From Breviolum minutum Mf 1.05b.01 (Eukaryota; Sar; Dinophyceae; Suessiales; Symbiodiniaceae), in assembly GCA_000507305.1 (NCBI GenBank), contig DF239088.1, forward strand, positions 124,001 through 188,000: a DNA stretch of 64,000 nucleotides. Direction: 5' to 3'. The notes beneath the pieces were generated by a model, which did not search any database, had not been told where the DNA came from, and saw nothing but the letters and a program-made list of their open reading frames with translations. The translations under genes were made by a program, and so were the position numbers. Of this stretch, positions 1-10,100 are shown one piece after another. Each line of letters begins with the position of its first letter. Within the stretch, counting starts at the first letter, position 1.

Positions 1-282
1 GAAAGCGTCAAGGTTAATTGTTGAAACTATATCATGCAGTACATAGTACAATAGTGTACATGCGTTACATACATGACACTACATTCGACTACATTAACTA
101 CATTGCATATGTGACTCTTACTTGACTCTTACGTATATAACATGTATTTCACTGCATGACTCGACATAGTCTCTCTTGTCATTTTCTTTTTTGATGGGAA
201 TTTGTAATTTGTTTGTGTTAAGCCAGCCAGCCGCCAGCCCAACAAAATGGCAAAACACTACGTGTGACTCTATGGCAAATGA
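1..282. other. AT-rich upstream sequence, no gene seen
   Basis: This stretch is rich in short ACATTACA-like motifs and stops in all frames. I see no convincing exon, promoter motif or RNA gene. An in-frame TGA at 280-282 closes the reading frame of the next gene on its upstream side. Confidence 0.4.
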
Positions 283-1802
283 CAAACTGAGACTCATGCA
301 ACAAGTAACACGAAAACATGTCACTGTCGTCATCCCCTGAAGGATGCAATGAGCAAGGCTAACTTTGCATGCAGAAGAGCACTGTCACTGGATGTATCCC
401 TGAGGGAGCACTTTGTCACAGGATGCCAACTGATTCGTCCAGGTCCTAGAGATGCACACAACCGTGTTCTTCCTCAAAAACCTTTCGAGCCTTCACTCTG
501 CCACCAGCTTGGAATTTGCGTATGCACAAAGCATCAGGATGCACTATGGTTTTTCAACAATCTTGTGACTCGTTTCAGAATTGTCTTTGCCAAGAGAAAG
601 AAGAAGCCAACTCAAGCTCGTCAAATCATGGAGAAATTTGGCATCGTATTGCAGTTCTCACCAACAGTAGAAAGTCTCGCCAGGGAAGGTGACGAGGATG
701 ATGATGAGTGGAATGCTTGCTACAGAGATCACGCATTGGGAGCACCAGCAATTGCAGATGCAGCTGCAAATCCTCCACCCCAAGATGTATTTTTCCACAT
801 TGGCTTCATGAACTACAAGACATTTCACTTTGCAGCTCTACAGGTAGAACCAGATAAAGACTACGTGAACATGATTGGATTTTCACCAAGTTCAGGTTTG
901 CAAGTGCTAGAACCTGTTTACTCAGAGGGGAACGGGTATAGCACTTTCACAGACATGGAAATCTTTGCACACTTGCTTGACTTGACAGTCCCTTGGTCTT
1001 TGTCTCTTCACACATTCTCAGAAACCAGTGGTGAATGGAGCCTGAAACCAAGTTCGAGTTTCGCAGTCGTTCCAGTTGATGGAATGAACATGTTCAGAGT
1101 CTGGCAGGGATCTGTTGCAGAAAAGGATGAAAGAAAGAGACGTGCTGAGAAAGAGAAAGCACGGAAAGCAGCTCGGGCAGCTCAAGCAGGTCGTCCGAAA
1201 AGAAAACACAATCAAAGTCAAAGTCAAAGTCAAATGTGCCACCATCAAAAAGGAGAAGGCTCAAAAGAGAACAACATGCGCAGCCAGGACAAGTAGACGA
1301 ACCACTGGCTGCACATGCCCTGAGTGCAGAAATGGAGTTAGGTGATGATGATGATGAAGTGTCCGATCATTGTCAATCTGATGTGTCCTGTCACTCCTCG
1401 AGGGATGCTGATGTGGTCAGTAATCCCATTGAATCACCCAATGACAACGGCTATGATTTGGAAGAGAATGACAGTGATGCAGAAGCAGCAGAGACAGAAC
1501 CTTCTGCTTCTGTTAAATCAGTGGCAACCGAGGAAGTCTCTGTGAACGAGTTGGACTCAGACTTTGAATTTGACGTTGACGGTGATGATGCAGAGGTAGT
1601 AGTGGCTCCAGCAGCAGCAGCATCAGAGATTCCAAATGATCCAAATGATTCAAATGATGTAGCGGCAGCAGCAGCAGTCCCTGCAGATGTTCCACCGGAT
1701 CATGTTTTGGATCCCGGACCAGGAGTTCCTAGAGCACCTGCAGCACCTGGTTTGACTCGTTCAGCGGAGAACCGACTCTTTTCTTTTCTTAGATCTATAT
1801 AA
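283..1802 (+). CDS. Intronless hypothetical protein, split by a frameshift
   Basis: I do not recognise the family. One frame is open from 283 (first ATG at 349) to 1296 and a second from about 1197 to the TAA at 1800-1802. The first part is a compact mixed alpha/beta-looking domain with acidic loops (EGDEDDDEW) and ends in a Lys/Arg/Ala-rich helix (about residues 258-290 from the ATG). The second part continues the same compositional trend, first basic (PPSKRRRLKREQ) and then a long Asp/Glu/Ala-rich tail. The second frame has no ATG near its start, so the two are best read as one protein whose frame shifts by -1 within the basic stretch around 1195-1235, where A-runs and an AAAGTC repeat occur. 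This may be an assembly indel, a decayed copy or a real recoding site. The upstream frame is open before the ATG, so the true start is uncertain. A basic-then-acidic tail suggests a nuclear role, but that is a guess. Confidence 0.55.
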
Positions 1803-2240
1803 CTTGTGAAAAAGTTTTGTTTTTTTGCTTTTGGTTTTTCTGACCAGGAATCTTCATCCAACCGTAACAAAAGGAAGTGTTATGTTTTACAATTACACCT
1901 GTTCAAATAGTTCGGTTCATTTTGTGACCTTTCACATATTATAGTTACAGTTCAATTCATTTTGAGAGCTGTGTGAGAGACTGGTGACCGGTGGCTTGAC
2001 TTTTTGAATCATTGTCATTGTTTTTGGTTTTGCTGCTGGTTAAATGAGAATCTGCCATGACTCAGACAATCAGAAAATTCTCACTTCACCACTACCATCT
2101 TCACCAACACACTGCTTTTGACCATTCTAGTTACTAGTTCGATTCCACTACTGAGCCTTCCCATTCATCAGCCGATGAATCTGCAATGAAGGAGATGTGT
2201 TTATCATACCGGGGCTTGGTGAACTCCGATATTATATATT
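1803..2240. other. Downstream spacer, no gene seen
   Basis: T-rich sequence with TTTTGC/TTTTTC runs directly after the stop codon, then non-coding sequence with many stops. No clear polyadenylation signal or exon is visible. Confidence 0.3.
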
Positions 2241-2462
2241 GTCCGAGACAATGGTGGCGTTTTGCGGTTTGAGAACTACTTTGCACGCACCACAGTGCCG
2301 AGTCAGCCGCTCAACGAACCCGACCAGACGTGGGTCAGGAAGACCTATCGGCTTCCTGGTAGCGTGGCTACAACTAGCCAACGATCACAGCACCCGCTCT
2401 TCACACGTTCACTCAGCAGTGCCAACGTTGCTGCAGCGTCAAAATGCCCGAAGATTGTTTGA
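2241..2462 (+). CDS. Possible coding fragment
   Basis: A frame open to the TGA near 2460 reads as plausible protein (for example RFENYFARTTVPSQP and TWVRKTYRLPG), with a Ser/Ala-rich end. A second + frame also stays open through 2544. There is no recognisable domain, and splice sites are not obvious. It may be an exon or relic of the gene at 283-1802 or of an unrelated gene. Confidence 0.22.
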   Translation, partial: VRDNGGVLRFENYFARTTVPSQPLNEPDQTWVRKTYRLPGSVATTSQRSQHPLFTRSLSSANVAAASKCPKIV

Positions 2463-2679
2463 AACAATCCCAGGGTGGGAAAACTTTGCTGTCTTTGAAA
2501 GAGATGCAGGTCCAAACGCACCACGTGAACCAATTCACGTGTGAAGAGACATGATTGAAAAGAAAAAGAATAAGAACTTTGAGGTGATCGCTGGCACTGT
2601 CAGGAGCTAGCAAGACGTTAGTGACCGTTAGTGAGTTGCCAATTACAAGGGAATTGTTCTAGACTTCTTAGCTACTAGG

Positions 2680-2749
2680 ATGTTGATGTTGATGATGATG
2701 ATGATGATGATGTTGATGATGATGATGATGATGATGATGTTGATGTTGA

Positions 2750-2780
<31 letters not shown>

Positions 2781-2882
2781 CATGACCAGGGACCAGGATC
2801 AGGATTATGACAATGATAATGGTTATAGTTATGTATGTATGTAGGTATGTATGTACGTATGTATGTATATGTATGTGTATGT
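2680..2882. repeat. (TGA)n and (GTAT)n microsatellites
   Basis: From about 2680 to 2776 the sequence is an imperfect TGA/TTGA trinucleotide array; the opposite strand would read as poly-His but this is a repeat artefact. From about 2826 to 2882 a GTAT tetranucleotide array follows. Both are simple repeats with no coding support. Confidence 0.9.
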
Positions 2883-3194
2883 GCACGTTGCTCCTTAGAC
2901 TCCCGAGAAACTTTTGCGACTTAGACCCAATACTGACAGGCTTAGAAAAACACTAGTTATATTCCAATCCGTTGGTAAGGACTTACAGTTTGGCTTATGA
3001 TGGCACTTATGGCGTATGGCGTTTGGTATGGGGTCTTCCCCCTTCAGCAACTGATTCCACCATATTCCGCTTGGCTTAGCCATGGCCTAGGGTCATAGGT
3101 TTCCAAATTCCACCCAGTTGCAGTGAGAACCTAAAATAACTCTTGGGTGATTTTCCAACCAAACCCCACAGAGTTCAGTCTGCCTATGCCTATG

Positions 3195-3329
3195 CCATGC
3201 AGGTGCTTCTTGGTGTTTTTTCGCAAAGACTCCTACACCAGAGAACAGGTGAAAGCCTACAAGGATTTGTTCCACGTAGCTTGCCATCAAGGGCCGGTGA
3301 GGGAATATGAATACCCTCCTGAAGTTTAA
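3195..3329 (+). CDS. Coding-like stretch inside the inverted-repeat element
   Basis: The + frame reads FFRKDSYTREQVKAYKDLF and then VREYEYPPEV before a TAA. The composition looks like real protein, but there is no known motif. It could be an exon of a host gene spanning the element or a fragment of the element's own gene. Confidence 0.25.
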   Translation, partial: PCRCFLVFFRKDSYTREQVKAYKDLFHVACHQGPVREYEYPPEV

Positions 3330-3591
3330 CATAGACATAGCCCCTGAACAGTTACCTTCCCACCAGGAAAGTAAAGTAGTCTTCAAATCACCATTTTTCA
3401 TGGGCATTGTTAAACTCTGGGAGTGTATCAGATCTAGAATCTATAGACTATAGAGTCTAGGAGTCTAGTACACATACCACCAGATTATCTGATCATAAGA
3501 TACAGAATTATATCGTAGTTCAGAAGTTCAATGATTTCGGTGATACAAGCCATCATCTATGATGACAGAATCAGATATCATATCCGTCATA

Positions 3592-3645
3592 TCATATTAT
3601 ACCATACCATACCATACCATATCATATCATATCATATCATATCAC
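3592..3645. repeat. ATACC/ATATC pentanucleotide repeat
   Basis: A short tandem array of ATACC units grades into ATATC units, seen directly. Confidence 0.9.
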
Positions 3646-3755
3646 TAACCACCGGTCCTTTTGCTGAATAGGTTACCACAACACATTAGATGTACTCATT
3701 GCAAAAGCAGTGAGAAAGTGTCAATTCATTCACTGCACATAGCTGCAACTGTGAC

Positions 3756-4010
3756 TTGCTTCTAAGATACAGAAACAAAGACCACTTGGGGTTTTCTGAT
3801 CAGGTACTTTCGACCAATATTTCTGATATGCAGCCGAAGAAAGCAATTCATGATCTGCTTCTACCAGGGCACAGTGATGCGTTCAATAACCAGCTGAAGA
3901 TCTACATGAATTCTCACAGAAAGATGCTTAGACAGGACTGTCCATTGAAGCCTCCATACTGCCATGCAACAATCGTGTTTTTACAGCAGCTTCACAGCCA
4001 TACCAAGTAA
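3756..4010 (+). CDS. Coding-like stretch, unknown product
   Basis: An open frame to a TAA at 4008-4010 reads as protein-like sequence (LLRYRNKDHLGFSDQVLSTN; AIHDLLLPGHSDAFNNQLKI). No domain is recognised. It lies between the arms of the long inverted repeat and might be the terminal exon of a gene disrupted by it. Confidence 0.3.
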   Translation: MLLRYRNKDHLGFSDQVLSTNISDMQPKKAIHDLLLPGHSDAFNNQLKIYMNSHRKMLRQDCPLKPPYCHATIVFLQQLHSHTK

Positions 4011-4436
4011 TGTATGTATAGGGAATGATATCCAGAATCAGAAATCAGTAGCAATAAGACTATACTATATAACTATATGTTCTAAGGTGGAAAACACCCA
4101 AGAGGTATTTTAGGTTCTCACTGAACAACTGGGAGGAATTTGGAAACCTATTATATCTAGCGTAACAGATTGACATAGCTGAGACCCTAGGCCATGGCTA
4201 AGCCAAGCTAAGTTCAGGTGAATGGAGGGTGGAATATGGTGGAATCAGTTGCTGAAGGGAAGACCCCATACCAAACGCCTTAAGCCATGTCCTAGGATCT
4301 TTATTGTTTCCATTGGTTTTCCTTCATTTATTCCTTTCATTTTCCAATTGTTTTTTCTATGGTCCTAATCCTTTTTTCTGATTTTTTAACCGGAAATCAA
4401 AAAAACACATGTGTTTTTGAAACATTTGAGAGGAAA

Positions 4437-4980
4437 AATGATAAAATGAATGAAAAAAATACAAAAAATGGAGCAAAAATGATAAAATGAATGAAAAAAA
4501 TACAAAAAATGGAGCAAAACTGATGAAAACATGATAAAAAAATGAAAAAAATGGGAAAACGATAAAAAAATGAAAAAAAAATGAAAAAAATGAAAAAAAT
4601 GAAAAAAATGGAAAAAATGATAAAAAAATGATAAAAAAGATGAAAAAATGATAAAAAAAATGAAAAAAAAAGGAAAATGATAAAGAAAATGAAAAAATAA
4701 TGAAAACCTGGAAAATAATCATAAATAAATGATAAAAACAATGAAAAAATGAAGAAAATCAATGGAAACAACGACAATCCTTGCAAAAAAATAAAGGAAA
4801 ATCAATGAAAACAATGAAAATCACTGCAAAAATGAGGGAAATCGTCGAAACAATGAAAATCCCATTGATTTTCATTACTTTTCCATTGATTTTATCAATT
4901 TTCACATTATTTTTGATCCTTTCCATTGATTTTCCTCCATTTACATTTGCTTTTTCAGTGGAAACAGTTTCCATTGATTT
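4437..4980. repeat. A-rich minisatellite and snap-back low-complexity block
   Basis: Two near-perfect 41-bp units based on GATAAAATGAATGAAAAAAA start at about 4439 and 4480, followed by a loose AAAAATG/GATAAA array to about 4760. The 3' part contains GAAAATCAATGAAAAC and then its complement CCATTGATTTTCATT several times, so it can fold back on itself. Long ORFs across it are composed of Phe/Ser/Ile or Lys and are artefacts. Confidence 0.8.
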
Positions 4981-5002
4981 GTCGTGACACATGTTGCTGA
5001 AA

Positions 5003-5490
5003 GGACGAACATGCACAGCAGTTCCAAAGTGCCAACAACATTCAGAAGAACGCTGCAATGAAGTGGGAAGTTCAAATCGCAGATTGGAGACATGAGCTTG
5101 GCTGCAAGAGGAATTTGCACTCTGTCAAGCCTTGGACGTCTCGAAACAAGAGGTACCTTGGAATCAACGCTTCCCAAAGAGTTTTGGAAATTCTTGACTG
5201 CGTGGCTCTGGATGTTCTTGGTGGTGCCGCAAAAGCTGCCAGGATGGATGATGCCGCGGTGCACAAGGCCCTTGAGAACACTCTAGTGGACATTTCCCAG
5301 AATCCCATTCGAAGGGCATTCAGCAATGCCAAGGGTGAGATGAAGTGCATGACGACAGCTTCCATCATCTACAGCTACAAGCGAGATTCAGTGGTTTTTC
5401 CATTTGAACAAATGCTGTTGCAGGGTCACCCTGAAAACATCCATATCCCAGAAGAAATGAGCAGCAAGGATTTGAAAAACCTTGCTGGTA
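5003..5490 (+). CDS. Orphan exon, alpha-helical hypothetical protein
   Basis: The frame is open from an AG acceptor at 5001-5002 (CTGAAAG|GACGAACATG) and includes Met at 5058, but protein-like sequence already exists before it (QFQSANNIQKNAAMKWEVQ), so the Met is probably internal. The body is helix-rich (QRVLEILDCVALDVL; DDAAVHKALENTLVDISQ). It probably ends at a GT donor at about 5489 (TTGCTG|GTATGG); the frame then becomes hydrophobic and ends in TGA at 5555. No family recognised. It may be the last coding part of a gene preceding the zinc-ribbon gene. Confidence 0.45.
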
Positions 5491-5559
5491 TGGGTATATT
5501 TTTGCCTTGCCTGGGTTTGGTACTTACAGCGATGATGGCGACTACAGGTTTGTGATTGC

Positions 5560-7150
5560 TTGGTGATCTCTGAATTGAATGTCTCATGTGTCACCACCAG
5601 GAATGTGACTATGAGTCATGACTATGAAACGGGAGATTGTAGCCAGCAGCCGTTTGCCGTTTGCATTAGATTTGCCGAAAATTCAATTGCACTCACAAGT
5701 GACACAAATGTAATGTAGACTGCTGGATCAAGTTGACATTATCAATATCTATGTATTCACGGTTTCTATTTCAGTTTCATGATAGTAGAATCTTTGCAGA
5801 ATGAAGAATTCATCTATATAACTACATTTGGAAGTAAGTAACTATCAGTAACTAACTATCATAACAAAGCCAAGCAATACAATTTGTTGCTTCCAGATGG
5901 ATCCTGCCAGTGCAAAATTGACAGGATCTCTGATATGCCATGGCTGCATGGTATCGTAGTATCGCGTATGTAAATTCCATGTCGCAGCATGGCAGATTGT
6001 GTCACAGTCCAATTGTAAAAGACCAACCTCAACGCACAGACGAATGCAAGAGAAAAATTAGAAAACATCAAACAACTCGTTTGATGATCGCCGATTCCAT
6101 CTGAACAATCACTGCTTTGTAGTAGTTCTCTTCGGATGTCTTGAGCTGGTACCTTTAGGACATGTAGTGTAGGATGTTTGTGTTCTTTCTTGCTGGATTC
6201 TTGCTTGCTCGATGCTTGCATGAACATGAGGAGACGTTCGAAAAAATGAAAGATTCAAAAGATGATGTTGTCATCGCAATGACACCACATGTCCGAAGTC
6301 CGAATTAAGAATTTAGTTTTTGAAAATTTAGAGTAGTTATGCCGTGGCATTTTATCAGTCTATCTTGCAAGTTGGAGCGAGTCCAGCTGTGCATACCACT
6401 GCTGGGCGTTTGGCTCTGTTTCAACACCTCAGTCAGTGTTTGACTCTTTGACAACTTGAGTCATAGGTTGTTGAGATTTCGTTCGCTCTCCAGCTTGCAG
6501 TGGTTGCAATGGCAAAGCGGAAGGCCAGTCTCTGCAGCAGAACTTCACGCTATAAATTGTTGATTATATACATCAAATAAAAGGATCAATGGTTCGTGTC
6601 ACTAACAAAATATCTGTACGATCTATAGTCATTAACTTGATCTCCAATGTCAGATCAGATGGGTTTAAGTTTAGATCAGTGGGGTAGCCACTGCCAAAAA
6701 AGTCACCTTTTTCACATTTTTCTTATGACATTAAAGTGACGTGAAAAAGACTTTTTGAGATGTTTACCATGCAACCTGGACAGTAGAACAACGGTACTGT
6801 TAATCAACAAGTACCACATATCAGATATCATATATATGTATATATAAATAATTTATGATACATTATGCTAATATATATATATATATATATACATGCTAGA
6901 TGGTAACATAATACTATCCCTTGCAGGTGTCTATGTTTTCATTATCACAACTTTACATTGATAATACATATACAAACACACCCATATATGCTGCGATACT
7001 TAAACATGTTATACAGTGTACACACACACATACAAATGATTCTATTGTGTGTATATAAATATATTACATACTTATATATGTACATTGTATTGTTTACAAT
7101 GTGCACTATTGAAACAAACAGGTAGTTGGATTCTGGTTTGCTTTTCTTTG
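5560..7150. other. AT-rich intergenic region
   Basis: About 1.6 kb with stops in all frames, an (AT)n run near 6867-6890 and several ATAT-rich patches. A 122-codon frame on the - strand (5859-6227) has no domain and no splice support, so I do not call it. This is the likely spacer upstream of the zinc-ribbon gene. Confidence 0.4.
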
Positions 7151-7180
7151 TAGGCTAGCTTAGCCTTGGCTACAACTGAG

Positions 7181-10100
7181 ATGGCACTTGTTCCAGCGGA
7201 GCCTTCTGGAAAGGGGGGCGCCAGGGCAGTGGCAAAGGCAAAGGTAAAGACTGCTGCACTACCACCACGAAAGGTTTGCACTTGTGGTTTCTGTGGGGCC
7301 AAAAGCAAGGATATGGGCAGGGACTTAGCAGAGCAACCATGACCATCAATTATTAATGATATGAAATGATACGCTGATGTGTCTAATGTGACTAATGTGT
7401 AATGAAATGTCTGCAATGTCATGTAACTGACTTCCAGTCTCATGCCATGGCCGTGGACAATGAAAAGAGAGCCACACAGTGTCACATCCACTATCTAGAA
7501 GATTCAGATTCAGAAACCAGATGTCACCAGTTTAAAGTTTAAACAGTTTAGGAATGATTGCTGCATGCAGCGCATGCAGGACACTCAGTGGGCTGAACAC
7601 GCCCCACAAGATGCCGGCGGATACCCGATTTTCGCAGCTTGTTACGAGTGTGCGGACGTCTTGGGGCGAATCCGACCTGGCCTCACCGTTGAGCAGGGGA
7701 AAGAGCTCTACGATACAGATCCTGGCTTGAAGATCGACTTCGACACCGCCAAGTCGAACCTCTTGAAGGAGGGGGATGATAATGATAGCAATTTCCGGCC
7801 AGGGACTTTTGTTACACGTGAGAAGTCTTACAACATGGAGATCTACCAGGAGTTCGGTTGTGTCACGGCCGAAGAATTCTACAAGTACACAGGCTCAACC
7901 ACTAGTCAGATGAAACCAGATGCATTTGACATTCCTTTCACAAAAGGTGGCAGCAAGACTTTCTATTTGTTGTCCCTGGAAGGGCTCAGTTCTGACCAGT
8001 TGGCTTCAATCAGGAAGGTCCGAATTTCTTTCTCAGACCTGGCGTCATCAACCAGTGAGTTTTTGAGGCCAGATGACCAGCTTTTGGCTGACCAGGGAAA
8101 GCATGTGTTTCCTCATGTTCTTGCTCAGCACTTGAGTGGTCGTCCAGAGATGCTGCAGGGCACAAAGATTTTCACTTCACAGCCTCCTAGCATTGCTGCG
8201 ATTCTGAAAAACGCGGGAGGAGGAAGAAGAGGCACAGGAAGAAGAAATCAAGCAGGCTGCTGCTGAAGTAGCCAAAATGGAAAATGCTGATGAGTTTGAT
8301 GCCTTGATGGACGAAGCGGAAGCTGAACCGGTTATGCCTTTGCCGCCGAGAAAGCAAAAGCCTGGGTTGCAGGCAGACGCTGCTCCCATCACGGCCAAAC
8401 GCAGCAAGAAGGCTCCCCAGTCCAAAGCCGTCACAGCTTCAACTACTGTGCCAAGTGATGCTGCTTCAGCTGCTTCAGATCTTCCTTCGGTATCGGCATC
8501 GCCCTCGGCATCAATGTTGGGGCATGCATCTCAAGCTTCCGCTCAGCTGACAGCAGGGCCAGCAGATGAGGAGAAGTCCAAGACTGGCAAGAAAGTGGTC
8601 ATTAGTGACTTAGACTCAGAGATGCAAACAGTTGCGCAGAAGCACATGAGTTCAGACACTGGCAGCTCCATCAAAGCTCTTCACAATCTTAATGTCGGGT
8701 TCTTCTTGGTGGAAAGCAGCGATGATGGCCAGAAGAGGTATGCACAATCTGCCAAGTTGAGGGGAGTCAGAATCTTAGTTGTAGTCGTTGTCTTTCCTTG
8801 GCCCTGGCTTTCTGTATTTGAGATTTCATTTCTTCCAGATTTCAGCTCAAAGAATCTGTCATGTACGACGTACAACTTGCAAAATGCTGCAGTTCAAGAA
8901 CTTGTTTTGTTTAACTGTTAACTGTTGAACCTAACCTAACCTAACTGCAGGTGCACACTTACTTGTTACTTGTAACTTGTCATGTAAACTGCGTGCTGTA
9001 TATCGGCTTATTTGAACATGATGACAAACATGTAGTGTCAGCAAACTTTACCATGGTGCCATAGTGCAGCCTGGACTGAAATTATGATGTATCATTATCA
9101 TGTATTATTTGTATAGTGTATCTATCTATCTTTGAAATTTTATGATTTGAATAAGAAAAAATGTATACAAATGACAAACAATTATATATATACACCATTT
9201 ATATATATATATACATTGTTTTGATAAATATTGAATTTGTATACGTATGAGTATGGGTAACATTGCTTTGTATATGACATATACCGCATATAACACACAT
9301 ATGTATGATAAACTAACAATGAAGACATACATGCCACATCTTATCTTTTCACATCTTTACTTCCGACTTACTTACGATATACAACCTGCACACATACATA
9401 CTGATACTGTCACTGCCTCTTACTCTTACTGAGCTTAGCAGATTTTCACCTGGCCTAGGCTCGAACGATCCTGACCAGCTTGAAGAACAATTGCTTCACC
9501 AATGCTGCAACAATTCTTGCTGATCGGCTGAAAGCATGTGAAACGGCAGAGATATTTGCTTCGAAGAATGTGCTGTCCATCACTGCTGAACACATGACGA
9601 AGCTTCTTGCGAGCACCGTGAATGTGATGTGGCCTGCTGCATTTCAGGTCAAAATCGCAGAGCACTTCATGCATTACGGCATTCTTGCACGGATTGATGC
9701 TGCGGAGAAGGACAATGATTCGAGCAAGCAGGTTGCCAGTATGAAGGAGCTGGCAAAGTTCTTGGCACTTTCACCCATGGAGGGTGGCATCGACAAGTTT
9801 GTTCCATCAAAGCCGACTTTCACTGCAGTCTACCATGGTATGTTCTCTGGCATTACTGCTGATGAGAAAGATGCAGGTCAAGCGGGGCCACGGTCAGAAA
9901 ACCAACAACCTGATGCTGTGGCCATGCTTGACATGGTAGAGTTTGACATGAACAAATCAAAGCACAGCTTGCCTGACCAGAACACAGCTGGACTTGCAGA
10001 TGAGGCGACTTTGCTGAAGCAGCAAGCATGCAAGGCGACGGCAAAGGGGGTGCAAGGATGTTGATGTTACTATATTTCAATGTTAACTTAACTATACCGA

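Larger units (their letters stand above)
3018..4280. mobile_element. Long inverted-repeat element
   Basis: The arm at about 3018-3160 and the arm at about 4086-4280 are reverse complements over most of their length. Matching blocks include GGCGTTTGGTATGGGGTCTT, CAGCAACTGATTCCACCATA, CTTGGCTTAGCCATGGCCTA and CAGTGAGAACCTAAAATA. The right arm carries two extra insertions, so the arms have diverged by indels more than by substitutions. About 925 bp lies between them. No transposase is recognisable inside and no clear target-site duplication was found. It could be a non-autonomous foldback or long-TIR transposon, or an inverted segmental duplication. It overlaps two short coding-like stretches described separately. 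Confidence 0.6.

Noticed and set aside
1018-1248. - strand ORF over the basic repeat of the first gene
   Set aside because: Shadow of the + coding sequence; rich in Leu/Ser from the complement of Lys/Gln codons.
2668-2886. Poly-His ORF on the - strand
   Set aside because: Translation of the TGA trinucleotide array.
4357-4786. Two overlapping Phe/Ser/Ile-rich ORFs on the - strand
   Set aside because: Translation of the A-rich minisatellite; looks membrane-like only because of composition.
5859-6227. 122-codon frame on the - strand
   Set aside because: No domain, no splice context, AT-rich surroundings, and all neighbours are on the + strand.
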